Part shown: positions 23,539 to 30,929 of the stretch, one piece after another | Layout: each line of letters opens with the position of its first letter | How positions within the stretch are numbered: the first letter of the stretch is position 1 | Source of the DNA: Mesorhizobium sp. Root102 | GTDB taxonomy: Bacteria; Pseudomonadota; Alphaproteobacteria; Rhizobiales; Rhizobiaceae | Length of the DNA stretch: 64,000 nucleotides | Assembly: GCF_001425625.1 (NCBI RefSeq) | Contig: NZ_LMCP01000048.1 | Coordinates: forward strand, 191,907 to 255,906 | Reading direction: 5' to 3' | Notes under the pieces: model-generated | Database searches by the model: none | Seen by the model: the letters and a program-made list of their open reading frames with translations, nothing else | What the model was told of the DNA's origin: nothing | Program-made: the position numbers and the translations under genes

Positions 23539-23783
23539 TGCTGACGCAAGCCAACATCGAGGCCGCCCGCAGGCTGTTCGACGAACGCAAGACCGCGCAG
23601 CGGGTGCGCGACCTCGTCACCACGCAGCGCGTCGCGCTGATGGCCGGCGACGGCAAGGACAGCAGCGAGATCGTGCTGTCGGCCGGCTACCTGGCCAAGA
23701 TCATCGCCGATGTCACCGCCTCGCTCGATCAACAGATCGCCAACGCCAACCAGGCGCTGGTCGACATGGGAGTGGAACCATGA
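23538..23783 (+). CDS. Phage hypothetical protein
   Basis: A protein of 81 residues starting MLTQANIEAARRLFDERKTA. It is helical throughout (AGYLAKIIADVTASLDQQIA), with no recognised domain. The start overlaps the GapR stop (TGATG), and its stop overlaps the next ATG. Its role is unknown. Confidence 0.62.
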   Translation: MLTQANIEAARRLFDERKTAQRVRDLVTTQRVALMAGDGKDSSEIVLSAGYLAKIIADVTASLDQQIANANQALVDMGVEP

Positions 23784-23881
23784 GCGCCTACCGCAATCAC
23801 GCAACCGCTGACGGCTGGGTTGCCGTCATCGGCATCGTCATCGGCATCGTCTGCGCCTTCGCCTGGCTGGCGGTGCACTGA
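23780..23881 (+). CDS. 33-residue single-pass membrane peptide
   Basis: A very short gene fixed at both ends by overlaps (ATGA with the gene before, TGATGG with the gene after). After a short polar N-terminus the sequence is one hydrophobic helix (WVAVIGIVIGIVCAFAWLAV) ending in His. Many phage early operons carry such tiny membrane proteins, which may block superinfection or touch host division. The gene order supports translation. Confidence 0.65.
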   Translation: MSAYRNHATADGWVAVIGIVIGIVCAFAWLAVH

Positions 23882-24105
23882 TGGCGAAGAAAACCTTGGC
23901 CGAACTGGAACACGATCTGCTTGCGGCCAAGCAGATCTATGAGGATCGCCAGAAGATCACCAGTGCCGCGCACAATGAAGAAACCGATGCGCTCAACAAG
24001 CTGAACATCGCGCAGAAGGCTTTCCGAAGCCAGGTCGATGACATGCTCGATTCGATGCCGCGCGACAGCGACTGGCACCGCCAGCTAAACGAAAGGTTTG
24101 CCTGA
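23881..24105 (+). CDS. Small coiled-coil phage protein
   Basis: A protein of 74 residues starting MAKKTLAELEHDLLAAKQIY, predicted as one long charged helix with heptad-like spacing (ALNKLNIAQKAFRSQVDDML). Its start and stop overlap the neighbours. No relatives are recognised. Confidence 0.62.
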   Translation: MAKKTLAELEHDLLAAKQIYEDRQKITSAAHNEETDALNKLNIAQKAFRSQVDDMLDSMPRDSDWHRQLNERFA

Positions 24106-24629
24106 TGGCCGGCAGCGTCAACAAGGTCATCCTGGTCGGCAATCTCGGCGCCGATCCGGAAGTGCGCCGCAGCCATGCCGGCGACCCGATCGTCTCGTTC
24201 CGCATGGCGACCAGCGAAAGCTGGAAGGACAAGGACAGCGGCGAGCGCAAGGAACGCACCGAATGGCATTCGGTCGTCGTCTTCAACACCCAGCTGGCCG
24301 AAGTTGCCGAGAAATACCTGAAGAAGGGCATGAAGGTCTATGTCGAGGGCCAGCAGCAGACCCGCAAATGGACCAATCAGGACGGCATCGAGCGCTACAC
24401 CACCGAAACGGTGCTGAACCGTTTTCGCGGCGAGATCCAGATGCTCGACAAGCTGCCGTCGAACCGCCCGCCCGGCGCCGAGGGTGCCGAAGACTATGGC
24501 AGCCAGCGATCACGCGAGACCGACGACCGCCGCGCGGTCGAGGAACGCACCCGCCAGGCGCAGGCCGGCCGCGGTGCCGGCGCTGTCGGCGGCGGAAGCC
24601 GCGAACTCGACGACGAGATCCCCTTCTGA
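24105..24629 (+). CDS. ssb: Single-stranded DNA-binding protein
   Basis: A protein of 174 residues with the OB-fold signature NKVILVGNLGADPEVRR, FRMATSESWKDKDSGERKER, TEWHSVVVFNTQLAEVAEKY and KGMKVYVEGQQQTRKW. A Gly/Arg-rich flexible linker follows, and the acidic tip DDEIPF recruits host repair and replication proteins. It is a phage copy; it lies in the early operon between clamp-related genes and an HNH nuclease. Confidence 0.96.
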   Translation: MAGSVNKVILVGNLGADPEVRRSHAGDPIVSFRMATSESWKDKDSGERKERTEWHSVVVFNTQLAEVAEKYLKKGMKVYVEGQQQTRKWTNQDGIERYTTETVLNRFRGEIQMLDKLPSNRPPGAEGAEDYGSQRSRETDDRRAVEERTRQAQAGRGAGAVGGGSRELDDEIPF

Positions 24630-24985
24630 TGAACGCGCCGCTGTCCCGCCGCGAGCGCATCCGCATGCGCGTCATGGCCTGCGTCGAGATCGTCGACACC
24701 GGCTATGTCGACGCCAACGGCCAGCCGTCGCCCTGTCATCTGTGGACCGGTCAAGACAGCGGCAACGGGCGCGGCGGCGGTTATCCCCGCATGCCGCTCG
24801 ATGGCCAGACGATGGCCGTCCACAAGGTCAGCTGGACCAACGAGAACGGCATCATCCCCGGCAAGAAGCAGCTCGACCACAAATGCCGCATGCGCCGCTG
24901 CGTGCGCGAGGATCACCTCGAAATGGTGACCCACAAGCAGAACCAGAAGCGACGCGATGAAGCGCGGCAATCGCGAAAGGGATAG
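24629..24985 (+). CDS. HNH endonuclease
   Basis: A protein of 118 residues. The nuclease core is PCHLWTGQDSGNGRGGGYPR, AVHKVSWTNENGIIPGKKQL and DHKCRMRRCVREDHLEMVTH, the H-N-H layout common in phage group I/AP2-type HNH proteins. The C-terminus is basic (KQNQKRRDEARQSRKG). It starts by a TGATG overlap with ssb. It may be a homing-type nuclease or act in DNA processing; it differs from the nested endonuclease VII at 13883. Confidence 0.85.
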   Translation: MNAPLSRRERIRMRVMACVEIVDTGYVDANGQPSPCHLWTGQDSGNGRGGGYPRMPLDGQTMAVHKVSWTNENGIIPGKKQLDHKCRMRRCVREDHLEMVTHKQNQKRRDEARQSRKG

Positions 24986-24988
24986 GTC

Positions 24989-25378
24989 ATGCCGGTAAAA
25001 TATCTCCCCTGGATCACCCGCGACATGCTGCATGCGGAGCGCGAGGCGCGCTTCGTCTTCGGCGACAACACGCGGCGCGTCGGCCTTGGCGGCCAGGCAG
25101 CATCCATGCGCGGCGAGCCGAACGCGATCGGCGTTGCCACGCTCTATGCGCCGGGCCGCTACTATCGGCCGGATGATCCGCTGGCGCTCGCCACCGTCGT
25201 CGACGATCTCGGCGACGTCGCGCTGGCCCTCAATCAAGGCCTGACGATCTACGTCCCGACCGACGGTCTGGGCACCGGCCTTGCCCGTCTCCCTGAAAAT
25301 GCACCCGCTCTGCACCGGCTGATCGTCGCGTTCTTCAGCGCCGCACCTGGCGAGCCTTGCCCCTGGAAGGCCATCTGA
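24989..25378 (+). CDS. Conserved phage hypothetical protein (FGDN-GGQA family)
   Basis: A protein of 129 residues with a strong signature: EARFVFGDNTRRVGLGGQAA then SMRGEPNAIGVATLYAPG. I have seen this FGDN...GxGGQAxxMRGEPNAxGV pattern in small phage proteins of unknown function. The Gly-rich stretch suggests nucleotide or ADP-ribose binding, but this is only a guess. It follows the HNH gene by 3 bp. Confidence 0.7.
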   Translation: MPVKYLPWITRDMLHAEREARFVFGDNTRRVGLGGQAASMRGEPNAIGVATLYAPGRYYRPDDPLALATVVDDLGDVALALNQGLTIYVPTDGLGTGLARLPENAPALHRLIVAFFSAAPGEPCPWKAI

Positions 25379-25380
25379 AA

Positions 25381-26487
25381 ATGGCCCGCACGAAAAAATC
25401 CGCCGCTGCCGTCGCCGCCGACCAGGTCGACGCGCCGATCATCACCTATAAAGGCTTCAACCCAGACATGACCTGCCGTGGTTTCCAGTACGAATTCGGC
25501 AAGGCCTACACGATCAGCGGCGAGATCGTCGCCTGCGAGCGCGGCTTTCACGCCTGCGAGCACCCGCTTGGCGTGCTCGGGCACTATGCACCTTCGACCA
25601 GCATATATGCCGTGACCGAGCAGCGCGGACCGTTCGCCCGCGAGGAAGGCTTGACCGATACAAAGGTCGCGTCAGCGCAGATCACCGTGACGGCAAGGAT
25701 CGAACTGCCGGAGCTGATCGCCGCCGCGGTGAAATACGTTTTCGACCGAGCCAAATGGATCAGCGGCTCGTTTGCCGCCGGCGACGGCGAAGGCGTCAAG
25801 TCGGAAAAGCACGGGGGCGCTGCCACCGCATCGGGCGGCCAGGGCGCTGCCACCGCATCGGGCGACCAGGGCGCTGCCACCGCATCGGGCGACCAGGGCG
25901 CTGCCACCGCATCCGGATACCAGGGCGCTGCCACCGCATCCGGATACCAGGGCGCTGCCACCGCATCGGGCGACCGGGGCGCTGCCACCGCATCGGGCGA
26001 CCAGGGCGCTGCCACCGCATCCGGATACCATGGCGCTGCCACCGCATCGGGCACGCGAGGCGCTGCCACCGCATCTGGATGGTGGGGCGCTGCCACCGCA
26101 TCGGGCGACCAGGGCGCTGCCACCGCATCGGGCGACCAGGGCGCTGCCACCGCATCGGGCATGCGAGGCGCTGCCACCGCATCTGGATGGTGGGGCGCTG
26201 CCACCGCATCGGGACGCTGGGGCGCTGCCACCGCATCGGGCGGACAGGGCGCTGCCACCGCATCGGGCGACCATGGCGCTGCCACCGCATCGGGACGCTG
26301 GGGCGCTGCCACCGCATCGGGCTTTGAAGGCAAGGCACGCGGCAAGGATGGCTGCGCATTGTTCCTGGTCGAGCGCTCGACCAATGGCGAGATCCTGCAC
26401 GCATGGGCAGGCATCGCCGGTCGGGATGACGTCAAGCCGGACACATTCTATCGCCTGGTCGACGGCAAGCCGATCGAGGTTGCGTAG
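25381..26487 (+). CDS. DUF7666-type protein with 19 nonapeptide repeats
   Basis: A protein of 368 residues. The N-terminal 125 residues (ITYKGFNPDMTCRGFQYEFG, GFHACEHPLGVLGHY) are the domain often found in phage proteins with internal repeats. Then come 19 tandem copies of GAATASG-x-x (27-bp units, 25816-26328), probably a beta-solenoid. The two variable residues are DQ, YQ, WW, RW, GQ, DH, TR, MR and others. The C-terminus (ARGKDGCALFLVERSTNGEI, KPDTFYRLVDGKPIEV) is a conserved cap. The ATG at 25381 is chosen over an upstream TTG. Its function is unknown; a binding surface of variable aromatic and charged residues is likely. Confidence 0.8.
   Translation: MARTKKSAAAVAADQVDAPIITYKGFNPDMTCRGFQYEFGKAYTISGEIVACERGFHACEHPLGVLGHYAPSTSIYAVTEQRGPFAREEGLTDTKVASAQITVTARIELPELIAAAVKYVFDRAKWISGSFAAGDGEGVKSEKHGGAATASGGQGAATASGDQGAATASGDQGAATASGYQGAATASGYQGAATASGDRGAATASGDQGAATASGYHGAATASGTRGAATASGWWGAATASGDQGAATASGDQGAATASGMRGAATASGWWGAATASGRWGAATASGGQGAATASGDHGAATASGRWGAATASGFEGKARGKDGCALFLVERSTNGEILHAWAGIAGRDDVKPDTFYRLVDGKPIEVA
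25816..26328 (+). repeat. 19 x 27-bp tandem repeat
   Basis: Each unit has 21 nearly invariant bases (GGCGCTGCCACCGCATCGGG with small changes such as TCTGGA or TCCGGA) and six variable bases coding two residues. Because the unit is free of stops, several frames on both strands stay open across it; these are not genes. The homogeneity points to recent expansion by slippage or recombination. Confidence 0.95.
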
Positions 26488-26492
26488 GACCT

Positions 26493-26723
26493 ATGTCGCG
26501 TTCCGCCAAAAGAAAGCCGGTGACGCTGGACGAGATCGAGGCCGGCCTTGATCTCGTCGCCAGACGCATGGAGAAGCTTGGCACGCGCGCCGAGCTATAC
26601 CTGCCCATCTGGCGGGCGCTCGAACGTGAGCGCGAAAAGCGCGTCGAGGCATCGACGATCCTCGCCGCCGCCAGGGCGCGCCTTACACGATCGCAGGATC
26701 GAACGGCAGGACAATCTTCGTAA
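26493..26723 (+). CDS. Small phage hypothetical protein
   Basis: A protein of 76 residues starting MSRSAKRKPVTLDEIEAGLD. It is charged and helical (LYLPIWRALEREREKRVEAS). It starts 5 bp after the repeat protein and overlaps the integrase 3' end by 41 bp on the other strand. It is probably the last gene of the rightward early operon. Confidence 0.6.
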   Translation: MSRSAKRKPVTLDEIEAGLDLVARRMEKLGTRAELYLPIWRALEREREKRVEASTILAAARARLTRSQDRTAGQSS

Positions 26724-28044
26724 GCTCTTTGCGGCGCCAGTCGAGCGAACCGCCTGAGCCGTACTTCGGCCGGTCGACGGTATGCCCCATCAACAAACGA
26801 CGCAGCTCATCATCGATCCCCGCCTCTTTCATCCGGTCCTCAAAGGAATGGCGGAACGAATACACCGTGTGCAGCCTGGTGGGCAGCAGCGAATTCGCGC
26901 GCAGAAAATGATTGAGCGTTGCCGACAGATCATTCTCACGGTTTCGGTAGCGAGGGAAGCCGGCCTTGTGCTGCTCTGCGGCAGCCAGTGCGACACCGAC
27001 GAGCGGCACCAGTCGACGCGACGATTCCGTCTTGATCTCACGCGGGTTAGCCGGATCTTCGCGCGGCTCGATCGACAAATGCGGCACCTTGTTGGAAAGG
27101 CGGATGGCATGCGGTTCCAGATTGCAGATCTCGCTTGGTCGCGCCCCGGTCTCGATCAGGATCAACAAGATACCCCTTGCCTCTTCATTCAGCGTGGCAA
27201 GATTACCGGGCTTCAGGACTGTATCACGTATCCACTCGGTCGGGATTGGCGGGCGAGACCGCTTTTTCTTCAGAGAGAAGCTGAGGCCATCGAATGGATT
27301 TTCCCGCCGGGCATCGCCCTGGTATTTGAAATAGGCCTCGTAGAGGACGCGCATGTTGCCGAGGTCGCGGTTACCCGACGATGCGCCGGCCGTCGCCGAG
27401 CCTTCCTTGGGCGCGATGCGCCCCAGCCAGTGCCGGTAGACCTTCTTGGCATCGTCTATGGTGATTTCTTCCATCGGCTTGTCGCTGACCAGCTTGATGA
27501 AATTGTTGACGGCACGCCGCTTGACCTTTTTCCACTGGTCCTTTTGCACCTGGCTTTTGCCGATCAGCTCGTCGGCGACGATCTCGTCACAATAGAGGTC
27601 GAATGCCTTGCTCACCGTCATCTTCGGGACGTCCACGGCCCCGAGCAGCGGATCGGCGATCTGATCCTCATTGTCGGTGGCAAGCACGTGACGGATACGA
27701 TCCATGAGATCGTCAAACGCCTCCGGCTGTTCGAAATACTCGGCCCCATGGAATGTGAAATCGAGCGCCTCGACCCGCTTGACTGCCGCCTCGTAGCGCC
27801 GGCGCGCCGGATCGGTGACGCCCTTGGTGATCAGCGACGCCCAGAGCGCATCATCGGCGGCCTCAAGCAGATCGCGCTTGCGACGCGCCAGTCCGCGATC
27901 GTCCGTCTTCAGCGAGGCGCGCACGTGCGGCGCACGCTCGTCGAGATGCGCGATCGTCACCGGCACGCGACGCTTGTAGTGATAATTCCCCTGCCGAAGG
28001 GTAAGGTATCTGTCAGGATCAGTTCGGGTTCGATTTCGACCCAT
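26683..28044 (-). CDS. Prophage integrase (tyrosine recombinase)
   Basis: A protein of 453 residues from the ATG at 28044; a TTG at 28089 would extend it by 15. The N-terminus (DRYLTLRQGNYHYKRRVPVT) is the arm-type domain of the DUF6538 integrase group. Catalytic landmarks are ETGARPSEICNL (first Arg), EIKTESSRRLVPL (Lys/Arg region), VYSFRHSFEDRM (the HxxR box with Tyr in place of the first His, as in this subgroup), LLMGHTVDRPKYGSGG with His and the probable nucleophile Tyr. It integrates the phage at the adjacent tRNA-Leu. The gene points into the prophage, the usual layout. Confidence 0.93.
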   Translation of the reverse strand: MGRNRTRTDPDRYLTLRQGNYHYKRRVPVTIAHLDERAPHVRASLKTDDRGLARRKRDLLEAADDALWASLITKGVTDPARRRYEAAVKRVEALDFTFHGAEYFEQPEAFDDLMDRIRHVLATDNEDQIADPLLGAVDVPKMTVSKAFDLYCDEIVADELIGKSQVQKDQWKKVKRRAVNNFIKLVSDKPMEEITIDDAKKVYRHWLGRIAPKEGSATAGASSGNRDLGNMRVLYEAYFKYQGDARRENPFDGLSFSLKKKRSRPPIPTEWIRDTVLKPGNLATLNEEARGILLILIETGARPSEICNLEPHAIRLSNKVPHLSIEPREDPANPREIKTESSRRLVPLVGVALAAAEQHKAGFPRYRNRENDLSATLNHFLRANSLLPTRLHTVYSFRHSFEDRMKEAGIDDELRRLLMGHTVDRPKYGSGGSLDWRRKELTKIVLPFDPAIV

Positions 28045-28189
28045 GCGCGCACCTGCAAAAAGCCCATCGGGGCAAGCTGTGTGGCGCAATTAGTGGCACA
28101 AAACGAGCGAAATTTGCAAGGCCGGAAAAATCGAATGTCATTTTCTACAATGAAATCAAGGCGCTATGGCTCGATTTCGGGGAAAATAC

Positions 28190-28274
28190 TGGTGCGGTCG
28201 AGAAGACTCGAACTTCCACGGGTTGCCCCACAGCGACCTCAACGCTGCGCGTCTACCAATTCCGCCACGACCGC
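28190..28274 (-). tRNA. tRNA-Leu(GAG), prophage attachment site
   Basis: An 85-nt leucine tRNA including an encoded CCA. Acceptor arms are GCGGTCG/CGACCGC, the D loop is AATTGGTAGA, and the anticodon loop is TTGAGGT with anticodon GAG. A long class II variable arm (TGGGGCAACCCGT) and a T loop TTCGAGT are present. The 3' end faces the integrase, so the prophage attR core most probably lies within the 3' half of this gene, which the phage DNA restores. Confidence 0.96.
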
Positions 28275-28509
28275 ACGTGGTAGGAGCCGGAACTCACCGG
28301 CTCGCGGCGTGTAGCAAATCGTTTCCGGCGAAACAAGTGCACGGAGCGCAATAATCGCCAGCGATTGGCATAACGCTCCACAGGATTGGAATGCGGGGCC
28401 GGAACTGGACGTTTGCGCCAGATATCGCCATATGGAGGCAAGTGCATGCGCCCAAAAGTGCAAGGCGGTTTTGGGATCGCGACATGCATAAGCGAAAAGA
28501 CGAAATGCC

Positions 28510-29253
28510 ATGCCAGAACGCAGCCAGATCGCCACGTCGTTCCTGCCGCTCCCCGGCTCAGTACCGGTTGAATGGCGCATCGAACCTGGTCTTACCGCCT
28601 ATCCCGATGCGCTTGCCTTCATGGAGGCGCGCGCCGAGGCGATCCGAAGCGGCGGCGCCGGCGAAATGGTCTGGCTGGTCGAACATCCGCCGCTCTACAC
28701 GGCCGGCACCAGCGCCCGCGGCGAGGACCTGATCGACGCGAACCGATTCCCGGTGTTTTCGGCAGGACGCGGCGGCGAATACACCTATCATGGGCCGGGC
28801 CAGCGGGTCGCCTATGTGATGCTTGACCTCAAGCGGCGGCGCGAGGATGTCCGCGCCTTTGTCGCAGCACTCGAACAATGGATCATCGGCACGCTCGCCG
28901 CCTTCAACGTGCATGGCGAACGCCGCGAGGACCGGGTTGGCGTCTGGGTGGTGCGACCGGATCGCCCTGCTTTGCCGGACGGCTCGCCGGCCGAGGACAA
29001 GATCGCGGCAATTGGCATCCGGCTGCGACGCTGGGTGAGCTTTCACGGCATCGCCATCAATGTCGAGCCGGACCTCGACCATTTCAGCGGCATCGTGCCC
29101 TGCGGCGTGCAGGACCACGGCGTCACCAGTCTTGTCGACCTCGGCCTTCCCCTGACAATGGCCGACCTTGATCTGGCGCTGAAATCCGCCTTCGAGGATG
29201 TCTTCGGTCCCGCCACGGCTTTGCCTGTCGACGCCCCGCGCAAGGCCAGTTGA
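28510..29253 (+). CDS. lipB: Octanoyltransferase
   Basis: A protein of 247 residues. It transfers octanoyl groups from acyl carrier protein to lipoyl domains of dehydrogenases, the first step of lipoate synthesis. Family motifs are WLVEHPPLYTAGTSARGEDL, SAGRGGEYTYHGPGQRVAYV, KIAAIGIRLRRWVSFHGIAI with the catalytic Lys164, and HFSGIVPCGVQDHGVTS with the nucleophile Cys198. It is the first host gene after the prophage. The ribosome binding site is weak. The 235 bp between the tRNA and this gene hold no recognisable gene. Confidence 0.96.
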   Translation: MPERSQIATSFLPLPGSVPVEWRIEPGLTAYPDALAFMEARAEAIRSGGAGEMVWLVEHPPLYTAGTSARGEDLIDANRFPVFSAGRGGEYTYHGPGQRVAYVMLDLKRRREDVRAFVAALEQWIIGTLAAFNVHGERREDRVGVWVVRPDRPALPDGSPAEDKIAAIGIRLRRWVSFHGIAINVEPDLDHFSGIVPCGVQDHGVTSLVDLGLPLTMADLDLALKSAFEDVFGPATALPVDAPRKAS

Positions 29254-29274
29254 GCCTTCCTGATCCGGTACGGC

Positions 29275-30525
29275 TCAGATCAGCTGAGCGGACGCCCACA
29301 AAACGCCGTAGCCATGGATGGCGAACACCGCCAGCAGCGCTGCCGCCATGGCGAAGCGGTCGATGGTGTGGATCGGCTTCAGCTCGTGACGCGGCTTTAC
29401 CCCGCTGCTCATCGTCAGCAGGCTGAGGATCGAAAACACCGCTCCCGAAGCGAGCAGAAAATTGGAGGAAAAACCGGCCCGCCACCCCACTGCCAGGAAG
29501 GCCGAGAGCAGGAAGAACGAGGCCAGCGCCAGCGCAATCGGCCCCGGGCAGATCTGACGCAGCACCTGGCCGCCGTCGAACTTCCACACCGGCACCAGAT
29601 TGGCGATGTTGAACAGGGCGGCAAACCCCGCCAGAGCCGCCAGCAGCATTGCCGCAAGCCGATGTCCTTCCGCGCCGGCAAAGGTGCTTGCGGCGATTGC
29701 GATCGGCACCAGGAAGGCGGAAAAGCCGGCACCCATCAGCGCCACGAAGGCCACCTCGAAACGGCTATCATAGGGCCGGCCGCCAATGGCGATGCCGCCG
29801 AGCAGCGGAATGAAGATCATCCGCGCCCTGTTGTGGCCCATCAGGCGAAACGCCGCCATGTGGCCGAGCTCGTGCAGGGCGACAACCGATGTAAGGATCG
29901 CCGCCAGCGCCAGCCCGCCGAAATGAAGGCCGAAGAACGGCCACAGGATCAATGCCGACAGCGCGGCGAAGCCGACCTGGCTCAGCGGATGCTCGAACCA
30001 GCCGCCCTTGCGATATTGCCCGGTCCGCGCCCAGCGCTGCAGCTTGGAGAGTTCGCGGCGCATGGCGAAATAGCGGAACACCAGGAAGGCAACGCCGCGG
30101 TAGCGATCGGTCTGGCTGAGCGTCACCCGCGTACCGTTGCCCTCGGAAACGAGTTCTGCGGTTTCGCGAAAATCCTTCCAGAACGAAGCGTCCAGCGCGG
30201 TGTCCTCGAGGACACGCATCGAGAAGCGGCTGCCCTCGACCACGTCTTCAAACCGCGACTTGCGCTCGATCGGCCTGCCGTCGCGGCCTTCCCAGGACAG
30301 CATGATTCGAGCCACCCCCTCGCCGTCAGGCGCTTCGGCCCAGAGTATCTCACCGGACCAGCCGGCATCGCTGCCGAGCGGCCACAGCGCCTGCCAGAGG
30401 CGCTGCCGGTCCGCTGCTATCACGCGGCTTAGCCGGATCGTGCGCAGACCAAGCGGCACGGTCATCAAGAGAAAGATCAGCCCGAGATTGCTGGCCACGA
30501 GAATGGCCGTGACGATGGGCGACAC
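29275..30525 (-). CDS. Membrane protein with SRPBCC and M50 metallopeptidase domains
   Basis: A protein of 416 residues with a GTG start and AAGGAG 6 bp upstream. After one membrane segment, residues about 30-170 look like an SRPBCC/polyketide-cyclase-like domain (RQRLWQALWPLG, FEDVVEGSRFSMRVLEDTA). Then come several membrane helices with the zinc protease motif VVALHELGHMAAF (HELGH at 218-222) and the second conserved site NIANLVPVWKFDGGQV near 310. This suggests an intramembrane protease of the site-2 family. The fusion with SRPBCC is unusual; its substrate is unknown. The gene is convergent with lipB. Confidence 0.8.
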   Translation of the reverse strand: MSPIVTAILVASNLGLIFLLMTVPLGLRTIRLSRVIAADRQRLWQALWPLGSDAGWSGEILWAEAPDGEGVARIMLSWEGRDGRPIERKSRFEDVVEGSRFSMRVLEDTALDASFWKDFRETAELVSEGNGTRVTLSQTDRYRGVAFLVFRYFAMRRELSKLQRWARTGQYRKGGWFEHPLSQVGFAALSALILWPFFGLHFGGLALAAILTSVVALHELGHMAAFRLMGHNRARMIFIPLLGGIAIGGRPYDSRFEVAFVALMGAGFSAFLVPIAIAASTFAGAEGHRLAAMLLAALAGFAALFNIANLVPVWKFDGGQVLRQICPGPIALALASFFLLSAFLAVGWRAGFSSNFLLASGAVFSILSLLTMSSGVKPRHELKPIHTIDRFAMAAALLAVFAIHGYGVLWASAQLI

Positions 30526-30633
30526 GCAACGCTCCTTGTCTTTCGGGGCACCCTAACGTCGCGGCGGCAAGAAAAGCTTAACGGCGGAACGGTCTTCGAC
30601 CGCGCAGGACCAGCGGCAACGAACGCCGCCAAA

Positions 30634-30720
30634 TCACATGGCGCCGATCCAGATCGCCATGGAAACGAGAAAGGTGCTCATGCAAACCAGTGAGATGACA
30701 TCCTGAACCAGATCGGTCAT
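30634..30720 (-). CDS. 28-residue SOS-controlled membrane peptide
   Basis: A short gene with an excellent ribosome binding site (AGGAGAG, 4-5 bp before the ATG at 30720). The product begins MTDLVQDVISLVCMSTFLVS and ends in AIWIGAM; almost all of it after residue 8 is a single hydrophobic helix. Upstream are a consensus -35 box and a GAAC-N7-GAAC box, the LexA operator of Alphaproteobacteria. The size, membrane nature and SOS control match Caulobacter SidA (29 residues), which blocks cell division after DNA damage. Sequence homology to SidA is not claimed. It may be a functional analogue. Confidence 0.75.
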   Translation of the reverse strand: MTDLVQDVISLVCMSTFLVSMAIWIGAM

Positions 30721-30742
30721 AACTCTCTCCTGTTGTTGATAT

Positions 30743-30776
30743 GTTCGCAGTTTGTTCTAATTTTGTTTCAATGTCA
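30743..30776 (-). promoter_or_regulatory. SOS promoter with LexA box
   Basis: On the minus strand, TTGACA (30776-30771) is a perfect -35 box. GAACAAACTGCGAAC (30757-30743) is an exact GAAC-N7-GAAC LexA operator, and it overlaps the expected -10 position (CAAACT, 17 bp after the -35). LexA bound here would cover the promoter core. The start codon of the 28-residue peptide is 23 bp downstream. Confidence 0.85.
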
Positions 30777-30929
30777 ACGAGCACAATCCGGCTGCGACCG
30801 GAATTTTCAGGCGATCAAATCAGCAGGGTTAAGAAAAGGTTGAGGACCGAGCGGCAGCCACCGATGGGCCAGATACAGGCATCAGTGGCGGACTGACGGC
30901 GAGCCCGCCAAGGTTTGTCGAGACCGAGG

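Larger units (their letters stand above)
1..28189. mobile_element. Prophage (right part, integrase end), inserted in tRNA-Leu
   Basis: A continuous block of phage genes: DUF2190, capsid, prohead protease, portal, gpW-like joiner, large and small terminase, primases, helicase, sliding clamp, SSB, repressors and a tyrosine integrase. The integrase lies beside the 3' end of a tRNA-Leu gene, which is the usual attachment site of such elements. Head genes and replication genes run leftward, and a second early operon runs rightward. No tail, lysis or left attachment site is present, so the element continues past position 1. One gene is broken (C5 methyltransferase) and palindromic repeats sit inside three genes, so whether it can still be induced is unclear. 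The right boundary is placed at the tRNA 3' end; the exact att core cannot be read without the other end. Confidence 0.93.

Noticed and set aside
25816..26328. Tandem repeat considered as a CRISPR array
   Set aside because: The units are 27 bp with only 6 variable bases and lie inside a coding frame; there are no spacers of normal size and no cas genes.
25584..26444. Long open frames on both strands over the repeat region
   Set aside because: They arise because the 27-bp unit has no stop in several frames; only the plus-strand frame with the conserved N- and C-terminal domains is real.
28239..28580. Minus-strand frame of 113 codons across the tRNA
   Set aside because: It overlaps the tRNA-Leu gene and has no ribosome binding site or recognisable domain.
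30578..30784. Open frame of 68 codons over the SOS peptide locus
   Set aside because: It runs in another frame through the promoter and LexA box; the 28-codon gene has the ribosome binding site and membrane-peptide content.
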